From Marinomonas algarum (GTDB lineage: Bacteria > Pseudomonadota > Gammaproteobacteria > Pseudomonadales > Marinomonadaceae): a stretch of DNA of 64,000 nt. The stretch lies in contig NZ_JAJATW010000003.1 of the NCBI RefSeq assembly GCF_020532605.1, positions 124,001 to 188,000 of the forward strand. The letters run 5' to 3'. The position numbers and the translations under genes were made by a program. This document shows positions 36,394 through 44,789 of this stretch, piece after piece. The notes under the pieces are model-generated. The model saw only the letters and a list, made by a program, of their open reading frames with translations, was not told the DNA's origin and did no database searches. Every line of letters starts with the position of its first letter. Position 1 is the stretch's first letter.

Positions 36394-37308
36394 ATGGAAT
36401 TTGATGCTAAAGAATTTCGCCGTTGCCTTGGCAATTTTGCGACTGGCGTTACCGTTATTACGGCTAAATCTAGTGACGGCACCCAAGTTGGCGTGACAGC
36501 GAACAGCTTCAACTCAGTCTCTCTCGATCCACCTTTAATATTATGGAGCATAGCTAAAACTTCCAGCAGCTATGCGGTGTTTGATAACGCGAGTCACTTC
36601 TCGGTCAATATTTTAGCGGCGGATCAAATTGATTTATCCAATAATTTCGCTAAGCCAAGTGACGATAAATTTGCCAATATTGACACTCAACCTGGTGCGG
36701 GCGACGCTCCACTATTAATAAATACCGCTGCCAATTTTCAATGCGAGAAATATCAAATCGTCGATGGTGGTGACCATTGGATTATGATGGGGAAAGTCGT
36801 CGCGTTTGAAAATCATGGCCGAGCTCCTTTGCTTTACGTTCAAGGCAGCTATGCCGGCGCTATTCCTTTTACCGGAGCAAAAACACCAGCTCAAAATATC
36901 GCCTCGGAACAAACACTGGCTCGTTTGCATGACAGCTCTATTTATTTGATGACGAAGGTGCTGCAGAAAATTCAAGAGAATTACCTGCCTAAGCAGTCCT
37001 CCACTGGATTGAATACCAGCGAAGCACGTTTGTTATTAGTACTTAGCGATACCAATAGCACCAGCGTAGAAGATTTGACCCAGTTGATCACTATCCCTGC
37101 TGTTGATGTCGAAAGTGGTCTCGATAGCTTAAAAGGCTTTGAGCTCATTGATAATGACTTGTCCTTAACTGACAAAGGCCGTGATATGGCTGAACGTCTA
37201 TGGGCAATTTCAAATCAACAGCAAGAAGATATACTTGCCATACTTAATGAATCAGAACGAAATACATTTAAAAGTATTCTTCATACCTTGTTGAAAAAAA
37301 TGCCTTAA
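36394..37308 (+). CDS. 4-hydroxyphenylacetate 3-hydroxylase, C1-type flavin reductase with MarR-like tail
   Basis: 304 residues. Residues ~1-165 are a flavin reductase domain (RRCLGNFATGVTVITA, then GVTANSFNSVSLDPPLILWS). Residues ~170-304 resemble a MarR-type winged helix (TSEARLLLVLSD, then LTDKGRDMAERLW). In Acinetobacter C1 this tail is autoinhibitory and makes FMN reduction depend on 4-HPA; the same is inferred here. It supplies FMNH2 to the C2 oxygenase encoded 89 bp upstream. Confidence 0.9.
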   Translation: MEFDAKEFRRCLGNFATGVTVITAKSSDGTQVGVTANSFNSVSLDPPLILWSIAKTSSSYAVFDNASHFSVNILAADQIDLSNNFAKPSDDKFANIDTQPGAGDAPLLINTAANFQCEKYQIVDGGDHWIMMGKVVAFENHGRAPLLYVQGSYAGAIPFTGAKTPAQNIASEQTLARLHDSSIYLMTKVLQKIQENYLPKQSSTGLNTSEARLLLVLSDTNSTSVEDLTQLITIPAVDVESGLDSLKGFELIDNDLSLTDKGRDMAERLWAISNQQQEDILAILNESERNTFKSILHTLLKKMP

Positions 37309-37437
37309 TACATTTCCCTCAAACGCTGAGCATTTACCACTCATAAGGTCATTCTTTTGAGTTCCTACTGTCCTAAGGCTTTTGCTCAGCGTTATCTTTG
37401 TGTGTGTGTACAATGCCAGATATTAAAAGTAAGGTGA

Positions 37438-37472
37438 TTGTCATATATTCTGTTGCCTTTGTTATATGACAA
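37438..37472. promoter_or_regulatory. Long inverted repeat upstream of hpaR
   Basis: TTGTCATAT (37438-37446) and ATATGACAA (37464-37472) are perfect 9-bp arms separated by 17 bp, about 125 bp before hpaR. There is no poly-T tail, so a regulatory site is more likely than a terminator. It differs from the TTAACATGTTAA sites. Confidence 0.4.
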
Positions 37473-37595
37473 GGTACACTTTCTACCCAACTTACGCAGC
37501 GCTTCTGCATAAGTACATGAAATTTCACGAATATAACTTCAACATTCGTGTTCTGAAAACGACCAGATCACCTCACTAGGCATATAAATAACTGC

Positions 37596-38027
37596 ATGAA
37601 ACGATTAGAAGACTCACTGACACTTCAACTATTAAGAGCACGAGAGTCTTCCATGGCTTTTTTCCGACCAGTGTTACAAAAGGCGGGATTTACCGAACAG
37701 CAATGGCGCGTCTTACGGGTTTTAAACGACCATAAAGAATTGGAAGCCAAACAACTGGCGGACTTATGCTGTATTCTGAGCCCAAGCCTCACTCGTATCA
37801 TCACTCGTTTCGAAGAAGATGGTTTGTTAAAGAGAAAAAAATCTCTGACTGATCAACGTATTTCTTTACTGTCCCTAACACCCAAAGCCAATAAAATTGT
37901 CAAAGAGTTTCGGCCAGAAGTAGATGCGTCTTATCAACGAATTATTGAGAAGCTGGGCGAAGAGAGAATGAAAGAACTTAGCCGCCTCCTGAACGATATT
38001 ATCGCCCTAGAAAGCAGCCATGATTAA
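37596..38027 (+). CDS. hpaR: HpaR, MarR-family repressor of homoprotocatechuate degradation
   Basis: 143 residues with a single winged helix-turn-helix: LTLQLLRARESSMAFFRPVL, then FTEQQWRVLRVL, then LSPSLTRIITRFEEDGLLKR and the wing KSLTDQRISLLSLT. HpaR/HpcR represses the meta-cleavage operon in E. coli and is relieved by 4-HPA or homoprotocatechuate. It is the best candidate for binding TTAACATGTTAA. Convergent with the LLM gene with a 9-bp gap. No strong ribosome binding site. Confidence 0.92.
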   Translation: MKRLEDSLTLQLLRARESSMAFFRPVLQKAGFTEQQWRVLRVLNDHKELEAKQLADLCCILSPSLTRIITRFEEDGLLKRKKSLTDQRISLLSLTPKANKIVKEFRPEVDASYQRIIEKLGEERMKELSRLLNDIIALESSHD

Positions 38028-38036
38028 GTCAGTATT

Positions 38037-39047
38037 TCACGAGCGGTTATTGGCGAGCAAACGGTAACTGGCTAACCGGTCAGCCTGACTGTAAGTCACG
38101 GTGACGAGTGAAATCTCCTTCGTGTTAAAGGTCTGCGAAAATCCTTCAAACTCAGCCCAGCATTGTTCTGGTGTGCCTATAGTGTAACTGGCTTCAACGC
38201 GATCAAATAACGCCTGATGAGACACGGGCATGGTACGGTAACGATCGCGCACTTCCGAGGGTGTCAAAAAGTCCTCACGTTGGCCAATTTGTGCTGCAAA
38301 CTTACGATATACAGCGGTCCCAGCACGTAACTTTGCCTCTTCTTGTGTTTCTGCACAAACACAAGCAACGGACAACATACGCTGTAATGCATGCTCATGA
38401 CCCGCTTGATTCCAGGCTTTTTCATGTTCTTCAAAAATGCGTGGATGGCAACTATCCGGATCAATAAAACGCGCCAACGCCAAATGATAGCCAAGCTGGC
38501 CTGCTAACTTAGCACTGCCACCGCTTGAACCAAGCATCCAGAGTTCCGGCACATCTCGTGCTTCTGGCATCACATGAATCGCCGACAAAGGGTCATCGTC
38601 TTGAAAGGCGCTGTGAATGAACTGCTCTAGTTGCTCCGCTTGCTCAACATAATACTGACCATTTGATGGCTGATTAGGATAAGACAGCGCAGCCGATGTG
38701 AGTCTAGAGCCTCCTGGCGCACGTCCCACACCCAGGTCAATACGGCCTGGAAAAAGAGACGCCAGCATCGTAAAGCACTCCGCCACTTTTAACGGGCTAT
38801 AATTCGATAACATCACACCACCGCTGCCAACCTTAATGTTTTTCGTCACACTGGCTAAGTGTGCCACTAAAATCTCAGGGCAAGGGTTAGCAAAATGCAC
38901 ACTGTCATGATGTTCTGCCACCCAATAGCGGTGATAATGTAATTCATCACATAACTTGGCTAATTCCACGGACAGCAGAGGGGCTTCTTTTTTAGGGTGG
39001 GAACCGTGTACTGGGGTCTGATCTACCACCGATAGTTTTAATGTCAT
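38037..39047 (-). CDS. LLM-class flavin-dependent oxidoreductase (luciferase-like)
   Basis: 336 residues, bacterial luciferase-like fold of the YhbW type: YWVAEHHDSVHFANPCPEIL, GSGGVMLSNYSPLKVAE, and GRIDLGVGRAPGG. Uses reduced flavin or F420-like cofactor in relatives; the reaction here is unknown. It is divergent from the SSADH gene and shares its TTAACATGTTAA site, so it is probably part of the 4-HPA regulon. Confidence 0.88.
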   Translation of the reverse strand: MTLKLSVVDQTPVHGSHPKKEAPLLSVELAKLCDELHYHRYWVAEHHDSVHFANPCPEILVAHLASVTKNIKVGSGGVMLSNYSPLKVAECFTMLASLFPGRIDLGVGRAPGGSRLTSAALSYPNQPSNGQYYVEQAEQLEQFIHSAFQDDDPLSAIHVMPEARDVPELWMLGSSGGSAKLAGQLGYHLALARFIDPDSCHPRIFEEHEKAWNQAGHEHALQRMLSVACVCAETQEEAKLRAGTAVYRKFAAQIGQREDFLTPSEVRDRYRTMPVSHQALFDRVEASYTIGTPEQCWAEFEGFSQTFNTKEISLVTVTYSQADRLASYRLLANNRS

Positions 39048-39117
39048 TGTGTACTCTCACTAATGTAAAGATAAACTTTAAGGCGGATACAGTGTTAAAT
39101 TCGCCATCAAAAATTAC

Positions 39118-39129
39118 TTAACATGTTAA
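39118..39129. promoter_or_regulatory. TTAACATGTTAA palindrome between the LLM and SSADH genes
   Basis: Exact copy of the 12-bp core found at the hpaE and hpaG1 promoters, with less flanking symmetry. It is 70 bp from each of the two divergent start codons and could control both. Confidence 0.58.
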
Positions 39130-39198
39130 CCTATTTACTTTAAATGATGAAATCATGATAATGATACGTACAATTAAAACTCTAAATAGGTGGTACGC

Positions 39199-40641
39199 AT
39201 GTTAAAAGATAGCTCTCTTCTTAAGTCTCACTGTTTGATTAATGGCGAATGGGTAGAGGCCAATACAAAAGCCATACACCCTGTTACCAACCCAGCAACA
39301 GGAGAAGTGATTGTTAACATCCCTCACCTTTCTCCTGAAGAGATTCCAGCTGTTATTGAATCATCAAAAGTAGCCCAAAAAAAATGGGCCGCTTTACCCG
39401 CAAAAGAACGTGCTGCTATTTTACGCAAATGGTTTGAGCTGATGCTTGAAAATGCGGACGACCTCGCTTTTATCATGACATCTGAGCAAGGCAAACCCTT
39501 GGCTGAAGCCAAAGGTGAAATCATGTATGCTGCGTCTTTTATTGAATGGTTTGCCGAAGAGGCTAAACGCATTTACGGTGACACCATTCCAGCACCTCGT
39601 GCTGACCAACGCCTAACCGTCATCAAACAACCTATCGGTGTCACTGCCGCTATCACGCCATGGAACTTCCCTGCGGCGATGATTACTCGAAAAGCTGCAC
39701 CCGCACTCGCTGCAGGCTGTTCAATGATTGTTCGCCCGGCTGATTTAACGCCACTGACCGCTCTTGCTATTGGTGAATTAGCACAACGTGCTGGTGTTCC
39801 TGCTGGTGTTTTACAGATTGTTACAGGCTCTGCAAGCAAGATAGGTAAAGTTCTGACTGACAGTCATATCGTTAGCAAATTGTCTTTCACTGGATCAACA
39901 GAAGTAGGACGTTTGTTAATGGCACAATGCGCAGACACCATTAAAAAAGTGTCTCTGGAGCTGGGCGGTAACGCGCCTTTTATTGTCTTTGATGATGCAG
40001 ACCTAGACAAAGCCGTTGAAGGCGCTATGGCTTCAAAATACCGTAATGCAGGCCAAACTTGTGTATGCGCTAACCGTATCCTGGTTCAAAGCGGTGTCTA
40101 TGACGCATTTGCTGCCAAACTGGCTGAAAAAGTGAAAGCGCTAAAAGTAGGTAATGGTGTCGATACTGACACTGACATTGGTCCTATGATTGAAGACAAG
40201 GCGATTACTAAAGTTGAAGAGCATATCAAGGACGCGATAAGCAAAGGCGCAACCTTAGTTTACGGTGGAGAGCGTTTGGGCGGCTTGTTTATTTCTCCCG
40301 CTGTCTTAACGGGTGTCACACCAGAGATGAACGTTGCTCAAGAGGAAACCTTTGGACCACTGGCGCCTTTATTTTCTTTTGAAACAGAAGAAGAAGCCAT
40401 CGCCATGGCCAATGACACCATCTTTGGTCTAGCCGCTTACTTCTTTACTCGTGATCATAGCCGTATGGTTCGCGTTTCAGAAGCCTTAGAATATGGCATG
40501 GTGGGGCACAATACTGGATTGATCTCTAATGAAGTCGCTCCTTTCGGTGGGGTAAAACAGTCTGGACTCGGACGTGAAGGGTCTAAATACGGTATCGAAG
40601 ATTACTTAGAAATGAAGTATATCTGCAGTTCGATCGATTAA
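39199..40641 (+). CDS. gabD: Succinate-semialdehyde dehydrogenase
   Basis: 480 residues, ALDH family. CLINGEWVEA at the N terminus, PWNFPAAMITRKAAPALAAG, SLELGGNAPFIVFDDADLD and GQTCVCANRILVQ; the Cys-Val-Cys pair at the active site is typical of GabD. Oxidises succinate semialdehyde, the end product of HpaI, to succinate. AGGTGG lies before the ATG at 39199; the GTG three codons upstream overlaps that site and is rejected. Confidence 0.92.
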   Translation: MLKDSSLLKSHCLINGEWVEANTKAIHPVTNPATGEVIVNIPHLSPEEIPAVIESSKVAQKKWAALPAKERAAILRKWFELMLENADDLAFIMTSEQGKPLAEAKGEIMYAASFIEWFAEEAKRIYGDTIPAPRADQRLTVIKQPIGVTAAITPWNFPAAMITRKAAPALAAGCSMIVRPADLTPLTALAIGELAQRAGVPAGVLQIVTGSASKIGKVLTDSHIVSKLSFTGSTEVGRLLMAQCADTIKKVSLELGGNAPFIVFDDADLDKAVEGAMASKYRNAGQTCVCANRILVQSGVYDAFAAKLAEKVKALKVGNGVDTDTDIGPMIEDKAITKVEEHIKDAISKGATLVYGGERLGGLFISPAVLTGVTPEMNVAQEETFGPLAPLFSFETEEEAIAMANDTIFGLAAYFFTRDHSRMVRVSEALEYGMVGHNTGLISNEVAPFGGVKQSGLGREGSKYGIEDYLEMKYICSSID

Positions 40642-40683
40642 AAATCATCGTCTCTGCCCATTATTTTAGTTTACTGTCTTTTT

Positions 40684-40720
40684 TATCAACTCATTATTTT
40701 TCGACGGTAATGAGTTGATA
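40684..40720. repeat. 13-bp inverted repeat downstream of gabD
   Basis: TATCAACTCATTA and TAATGAGTTGATA are perfect arms around an 11-nt loop. There is no T run downstream on the plus strand, so it is not a classical intrinsic terminator of gabD; it may be an RNA 3' hairpin or an operator for the DUF3015 gene. Confidence 0.6.
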
Positions 40721-40925
40721 ACACGTTTAGATCCAGATATTAAATCAGTAACTAAAAGTATTAACGAACAAAATATGATCTACTTTTACAGATTTTTGTC
40801 AACTTTTTGCTATTTTTCTGCGTAAACGTAGTCAAATCCTGTACTTACTTTTCCCTACACCTATAATGGTTCTGTCTTTATTGGTTAAAGATCGCAATCT
40901 TCAAGGAATATAAAGGGAAAATCAT

Positions 40926-41411
40926 ATGAAAAAATTAGTATTATCTATCGCATTGGCGACTGTTTCAGTTTCTTCATTCGCGGCAGGTGGACATGGTCCA
41001 GCAGGTTGTGGTCTAGGCACGGAATACGTATTTAAAGATGCCGACGTTTGGTATGAGCACGTTCTCGCTGCGACAACAAACGGCACATCAGGCAACCAAA
41101 CATCCGGTATGACATCCGGTACATTGGGCTGTGAAGATGCAAATGGTCCTCTTTCAGGTATGGTTGCTGTTTTCATGAACGAAAACATCGAGCCATTGGC
41201 TGTAGACATGGCAAAAGGTGAAGGCGAAACCTTGAGTGCACTTGCTGCATTGATGGGTGTTCAAAATGCGGACAAAGCACTTTTCAATGAGCAAATGAAA
41301 CAAAACTTTGACCAAGTTTTTGCGTCTGCTGAAACAACACCAGCTTCTGCTTACCAAGGCGTTATTGATGTTATGTCAAAAAATGCTGAGCTAAACAAAT
41401 ACCTAGGCTAA
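40926..41411 (+). CDS. DUF3015 family secreted protein
   Basis: 161 residues. A Sec signal peptide (MKKLVLSIALATVSVSSFAA, cleavage after SFA) precedes a Cys-containing domain with GPAGCGLGTEYVF and the family segment NGTSGNQTSGMTSGTLGC. Function unknown; predicted periplasmic. AAAGGGA before the ATG. It is followed by a terminator and then by a DUF4105 gene, a pairing I recall from other gammaproteobacteria. Confidence 0.85.
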   Translation: MKKLVLSIALATVSVSSFAAGGHGPAGCGLGTEYVFKDADVWYEHVLAATTNGTSGNQTSGMTSGTLGCEDANGPLSGMVAVFMNENIEPLAVDMAKGEGETLSALAALMGVQNADKALFNEQMKQNFDQVFASAETTPASAYQGVIDVMSKNAELNKYLG

Positions 41412-41430
41412 TTACTTTGCTCTAGGGATT

Positions 41431-41468
41431 AAATGAGAGTAGCGCTTTAAAAGCCTACTCTCATTTTT
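41431..41468 (+). terminator. Intrinsic terminator of the DUF3015 gene
   Basis: AAATGAGAGTAG and CTACTCTCATTT form a 12-pair outer stem with an inner GCTTT/AAGC pairing, then TTTTT. Confidence 0.88.
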
Positions 41469-41519
41469 GTTTTACGACGATGGATTTTCGTTTCAACACT
41501 CGCTTCAAAAGTATACTTT

Positions 41520-43397
41520 ATGCCTTTTCTTATTTTCTTTGTTTCACTTCTTCTGCCTTTTTCCGTGCTCGCTTTTGCAGTACCCAGTGAACAAAAAGAC
41601 GACGCCTATATATCAGAACTCGCTCAACATTCATCTTGGCTGGATTTACTGCACTATCATCAAATTGGCATTATTTCTCCGTACGAAAGCCAAGTTGATG
41701 ATGACAGCTTCTTTTTATCAGCCACAGGCAAAACAGACCCTCTAGCAGAATTACAAGCTACTCTTACTGCATTTAGCACCCCTTTTACTGGCGAAGACAT
41801 CAATACAGCGCCACAGTGTACCTACCCTGCTCGCTTTAACTGGCTTAAAGGTCAACAAATGGGGAAAGACTTTATCGAAGTCGATTGCCCTGAATTTCAA
41901 GACTGGTATAACACGATTGACGGTGAAAGCATCCACCTTGTTTTCCCCGCAGCCTACTTGAACAGCCCATCTTCTATGTATGGTCACACATTGTTAAGAG
42001 TGAAGAAAAAAGGCAACGACGCCCCCCTTTTGGATTACGCAGTAAACTATGCGGCGAACCACGACCCTGAAGACAACCAATTGGTTTTCAGTTACAAGGG
42101 ATTAACAGGCGGTTACCCGGGCGTCATTTCGATCACACCCTTTCATCAGAAGGTCAAAGAATATAACTTTTTGGAAAACCGCGACATTTGGGAATACAAA
42201 CTGGATTTCTCTCAAGAAGAGGTCAACCAATTTGTCCGCCATGTATGGGAAATGCGTAATACTTACATCGAGTATTACTTTTTCTCTGAGAACTGCTCTT
42301 ATCAATTACTCGCAATGCTCGATGCCAGCAGTGATAAGTTAAACACAACGAAAGACTTCTCTCTGTGGGCTATCCCTGCTGATACCGTGAGAGCACTTAA
42401 AGAAGCAGATTTAATACAAGACATTAGCTACCGCCCTTCCATTGCTAACCAAGTGCAACATATGCTGAAAAGCCTAAGCGACGAGCAAATTACTCAAGTA
42501 AAAACGTTAGTTGATCAGGAAGAACTGCTCTTAGACGGCCTTGATAATTTTAATACCGAAGAACAAGCTCAAATTCTCGAAGTCGCCTACCAATACAGTC
42601 GCTATTTATCGGCAAAGAAAAAGTCGACCCGCTCCTACCTCAATACACGGTCAATGAAGTTGCTGTCTCTTCGCAGCAAATACGCCCAGTCTACTGTTTT
42701 TACTGACACACCTGTCCCTGAAATACGGGATGACGAAGGCCATAAAACACAACGACTTGCCTTTACCATCGGTGAAACAGGCGATAAAGCCTTCACTCAA
42801 TTAGAATATCGTCCCTCTTACCATGACTTACTGGATGCAAAAGGAGGGTATTTAGAAGGGGCTGAGCTGTCTATGTTTAGCGGCAGCGTCAGTATTATGG
42901 AAGAGGAGAATATTAGAATAGAAGATATTTCATTGATCAATATTCGCTCACTGTCTCCAGCGAATGCTTTATCCACTCCCAAGTCATGGCAAGTCAACTT
43001 ATCGTTTGTGCGTGATTCTGCCATTGATGACGCCATGGTGTTTCGTTTAAAGGGAGGGGCAGGCATTACAGAGCAGGTAGGAAATCATCTTTTCTCTGCA
43101 CTTCTTAATGGGCGTGCGTCACTCAATAGTGACTATCAAGATCTATACGACAGAAGTTATAAGCTACAAGTTGGCCCACAGTTGCAGTGGCTCTACTCTG
43201 GTGACACTCATCGGATTATGGCGTCTTATCAGTATCTTGATGATGTCAATGAGCACAAAGCAAACGAACACATTACCGAGCTAGAATGGGCCTATTTACT
43301 TCATCCAGATTGGCAAGTTCGTACAAAAGTCGCCCAAGAAAAGCGTGACAGTCGCGAAGAGAACACGGTGCAAATAAGCCTACTTCACTACTTTTAA
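41520..43397 (+). CDS. DUF4105 (Lnb N-terminal periplasmic domain) protein
   Basis: 625 residues with a signal peptide (hydrophobic residues 3-20). The DUF4105 domain (~125-290) carries SSMYGHTLLRV (Gly155-His156) and FSENCSYQLL (Asn258-Cys259), which resemble the His and Cys of a papain/NlpC-like site as in the Lnb lacto-N-biosidase N-terminal domain; catalysis is inferred. Residues ~400-625 are rich in alternating polar/aromatic segments ending in Phe (ISLLHYF), suggesting an outer-membrane beta-barrel-like or barrel-associated C terminus. No ribosome binding site is evident before the ATG. Confidence 0.85.
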   Translation: MPFLIFFVSLLLPFSVLAFAVPSEQKDDAYISELAQHSSWLDLLHYHQIGIISPYESQVDDDSFFLSATGKTDPLAELQATLTAFSTPFTGEDINTAPQCTYPARFNWLKGQQMGKDFIEVDCPEFQDWYNTIDGESIHLVFPAAYLNSPSSMYGHTLLRVKKKGNDAPLLDYAVNYAANHDPEDNQLVFSYKGLTGGYPGVISITPFHQKVKEYNFLENRDIWEYKLDFSQEEVNQFVRHVWEMRNTYIEYYFFSENCSYQLLAMLDASSDKLNTTKDFSLWAIPADTVRALKEADLIQDISYRPSIANQVQHMLKSLSDEQITQVKTLVDQEELLLDGLDNFNTEEQAQILEVAYQYSRYLSAKKKSTRSYLNTRSMKLLSLRSKYAQSTVFTDTPVPEIRDDEGHKTQRLAFTIGETGDKAFTQLEYRPSYHDLLDAKGGYLEGAELSMFSGSVSIMEEENIRIEDISLINIRSLSPANALSTPKSWQVNLSFVRDSAIDDAMVFRLKGGAGITEQVGNHLFSALLNGRASLNSDYQDLYDRSYKLQVGPQLQWLYSGDTHRIMASYQYLDDVNEHKANEHITELEWAYLLHPDWQVRTKVAQEKRDSREENTVQISLLHYF

Positions 43398-43442
43398 CGT
43401 GTTGTCACCCTGCAAAAGCACTCTGCAAATGAAGGTATAAAC

Positions 43443-43470
43443 AAAAAAAGAGCCCATGGCTCTTTTTTTT
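43443..43470. terminator. Bidirectional terminator between DUF4105 and OsmC-like genes
   Basis: AAAAAAAGAGCC and GGCTCTTTTTTT with loop CAT: symmetric A and T tracts allow termination of both convergent genes. Confidence 0.9.
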
Positions 43471-43503
43471 GTTTATACCGCTGATCATTCTTTGAAAATT
43501 CAC

Positions 43504-43911
43504 TTACTCAGCTTCAATGACTTCAAAGCTATGAACAATCTTCACACCGCCTTTTTCCAACATCAACGACGCTGAGCAGTATTCTTCTGCGGACAGCTTC
43601 ACGGCTCGTGCCACCACACTTTCTTTTAGCTTTTTACCCGTTACAACGAAATGCACTCTAATTTCCGTAAACACCGCTGGCACCGTATCAGCACGATCGG
43701 CATCAATCTGTGCAACACAAGACACCACATCTTGACGAGATTTCTTTAGGATATTAACAACATCATAAGATGTGCAGCCTCCCAGCCCCGCCAACAGCAA
43801 CTCCATTGGACGAGGACCGGCCGTTTGGTTGCCATCAATCTCTATTTTGAAACCCGACCCTGTTTCAGCAGTAAAATGCACATCTTCTTGCCAACTTACA
43901 CTCGTTTTCAT
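43504..43911 (-). CDS. OsmC-family protein (YhfA-type)
   Basis: 135 residues. Two conserved redox cysteines: Cys46 in GLGGCTSYDVV and Cys112 in EEYCSASLML, the peroxiredoxin-like site of OsmC/Ohr proteins. YhfA-type members lack a proven substrate. AAGGTG precedes the ATG. Stands alone between the DUF4105 gene and trpC. Confidence 0.92.
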   Translation of the reverse strand: MKTSVSWQEDVHFTAETGSGFKIEIDGNQTAGPRPMELLLAGLGGCTSYDVVNILKKSRQDVVSCVAQIDADRADTVPAVFTEIRVHFVVTGKKLKESVVARAVKLSAEEYCSASLMLEKGGVKIVHSFEVIEAE

Positions 43912-43956
43912 CTCTTCACCTTACCTATGTTTGCGATATATTTGTGTGCAATGTCG

Positions 43957-44772
43957 TTAATACTGAAACAGTTCCTCTAACTTTTTACCAGGATCTTCTG
44001 CACGCATAAACGCTTCGCCGACTAAAAAAGCATGGATATTTTTCTGACGCATCAATGCCACATCGTCACTGGTGTGAATACCACTTTCTGTAACGATAAG
44101 ACGATCTTTTGGTACGCTGTCCATCAGTTCAAAAGTGTGTTCAAGGCTCAAATCGAAGGTGTGCAAGTCACGGTTATTAATGCCTAATAACTCGGTTTGT
44201 GTGTATTCTAGCGCCAACTCAAGTTCAGGTCGATTATGGACTTCCACCAGCACATCCATACCTAATTCGCGCGCCATATTATCTAGCTGACGCAGTTTTG
44301 AGCCACTTAAACAAGCCGCTATCAATAACACACAGTCAGCACCAATGGCTCTGGCTTCCAATACTTGATATTCATCCACAATAAAGTCTTTGCGAATCAC
44401 CGGCAGCTTACATGCACTACGCGCTTCCACTAAAAAGTCTTCATGACCTTGAAAAAAGTCTCTGTCCGTTAGAACAGACAAACAGGCAGCCCCCCCTCGT
44501 TCGTAAGATTTGGCGATGTCCGCTGGTTTGAACAACTCACGCAATACGCCCTTACTCGGTGATGCTTTTTTAATCTCAGCAATGACCCCTGCCTTCCCAA
44601 TAGCCACTTGATGTCTAAGTGCTTGAGCAAACCCACGAGGAGCATTGTGCACATTAGCAACCGATGCCGCCACTTCCAAGTTACCGTATGGCGTGTGTGC
44701 CTTACGCTCTGTAATCTCTTCGAACTTACGTGCAACAATTTTCTTAAGAATAGTCGGTGTTTCTACTTGCAT
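43957..44772 (-). CDS. trpC: Indole-3-glycerol phosphate synthase
   Basis: 271 residues, (beta/alpha)8 barrel. [50 protein letters not shown] and [12 protein letters not shown] mark the family. Monofunctional: there is no fused TrpF domain. Last gene of trpG-trpD-trpC, 17 bp after trpD. Confidence 0.95.
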   Translation of the reverse strand: MQVETPTILKKIVARKFEEITERKAHTPYGNLEVAASVANVHNAPRGFAQALRHQVAIGKAGVIAEIKKASPSKGVLRELFKPADIAKSYERGGAACLSVLTDRDFFQGHEDFLVEARSACKLPVIRKDFIVDEYQVLEARAIGADCVLLIAACLSGSKLRQLDNMARELGMDVLVEVHNRPELELALEYTQTELLGINNRDLHTFDLSLEHTFELMDSVPKDRLIVTESGIHTSDDVALMRQKNIHAFLVGEAFMRAEDPGKKLEELFQY

Positions 44773-44789
44773 TCGGTAATTACTCCTGC

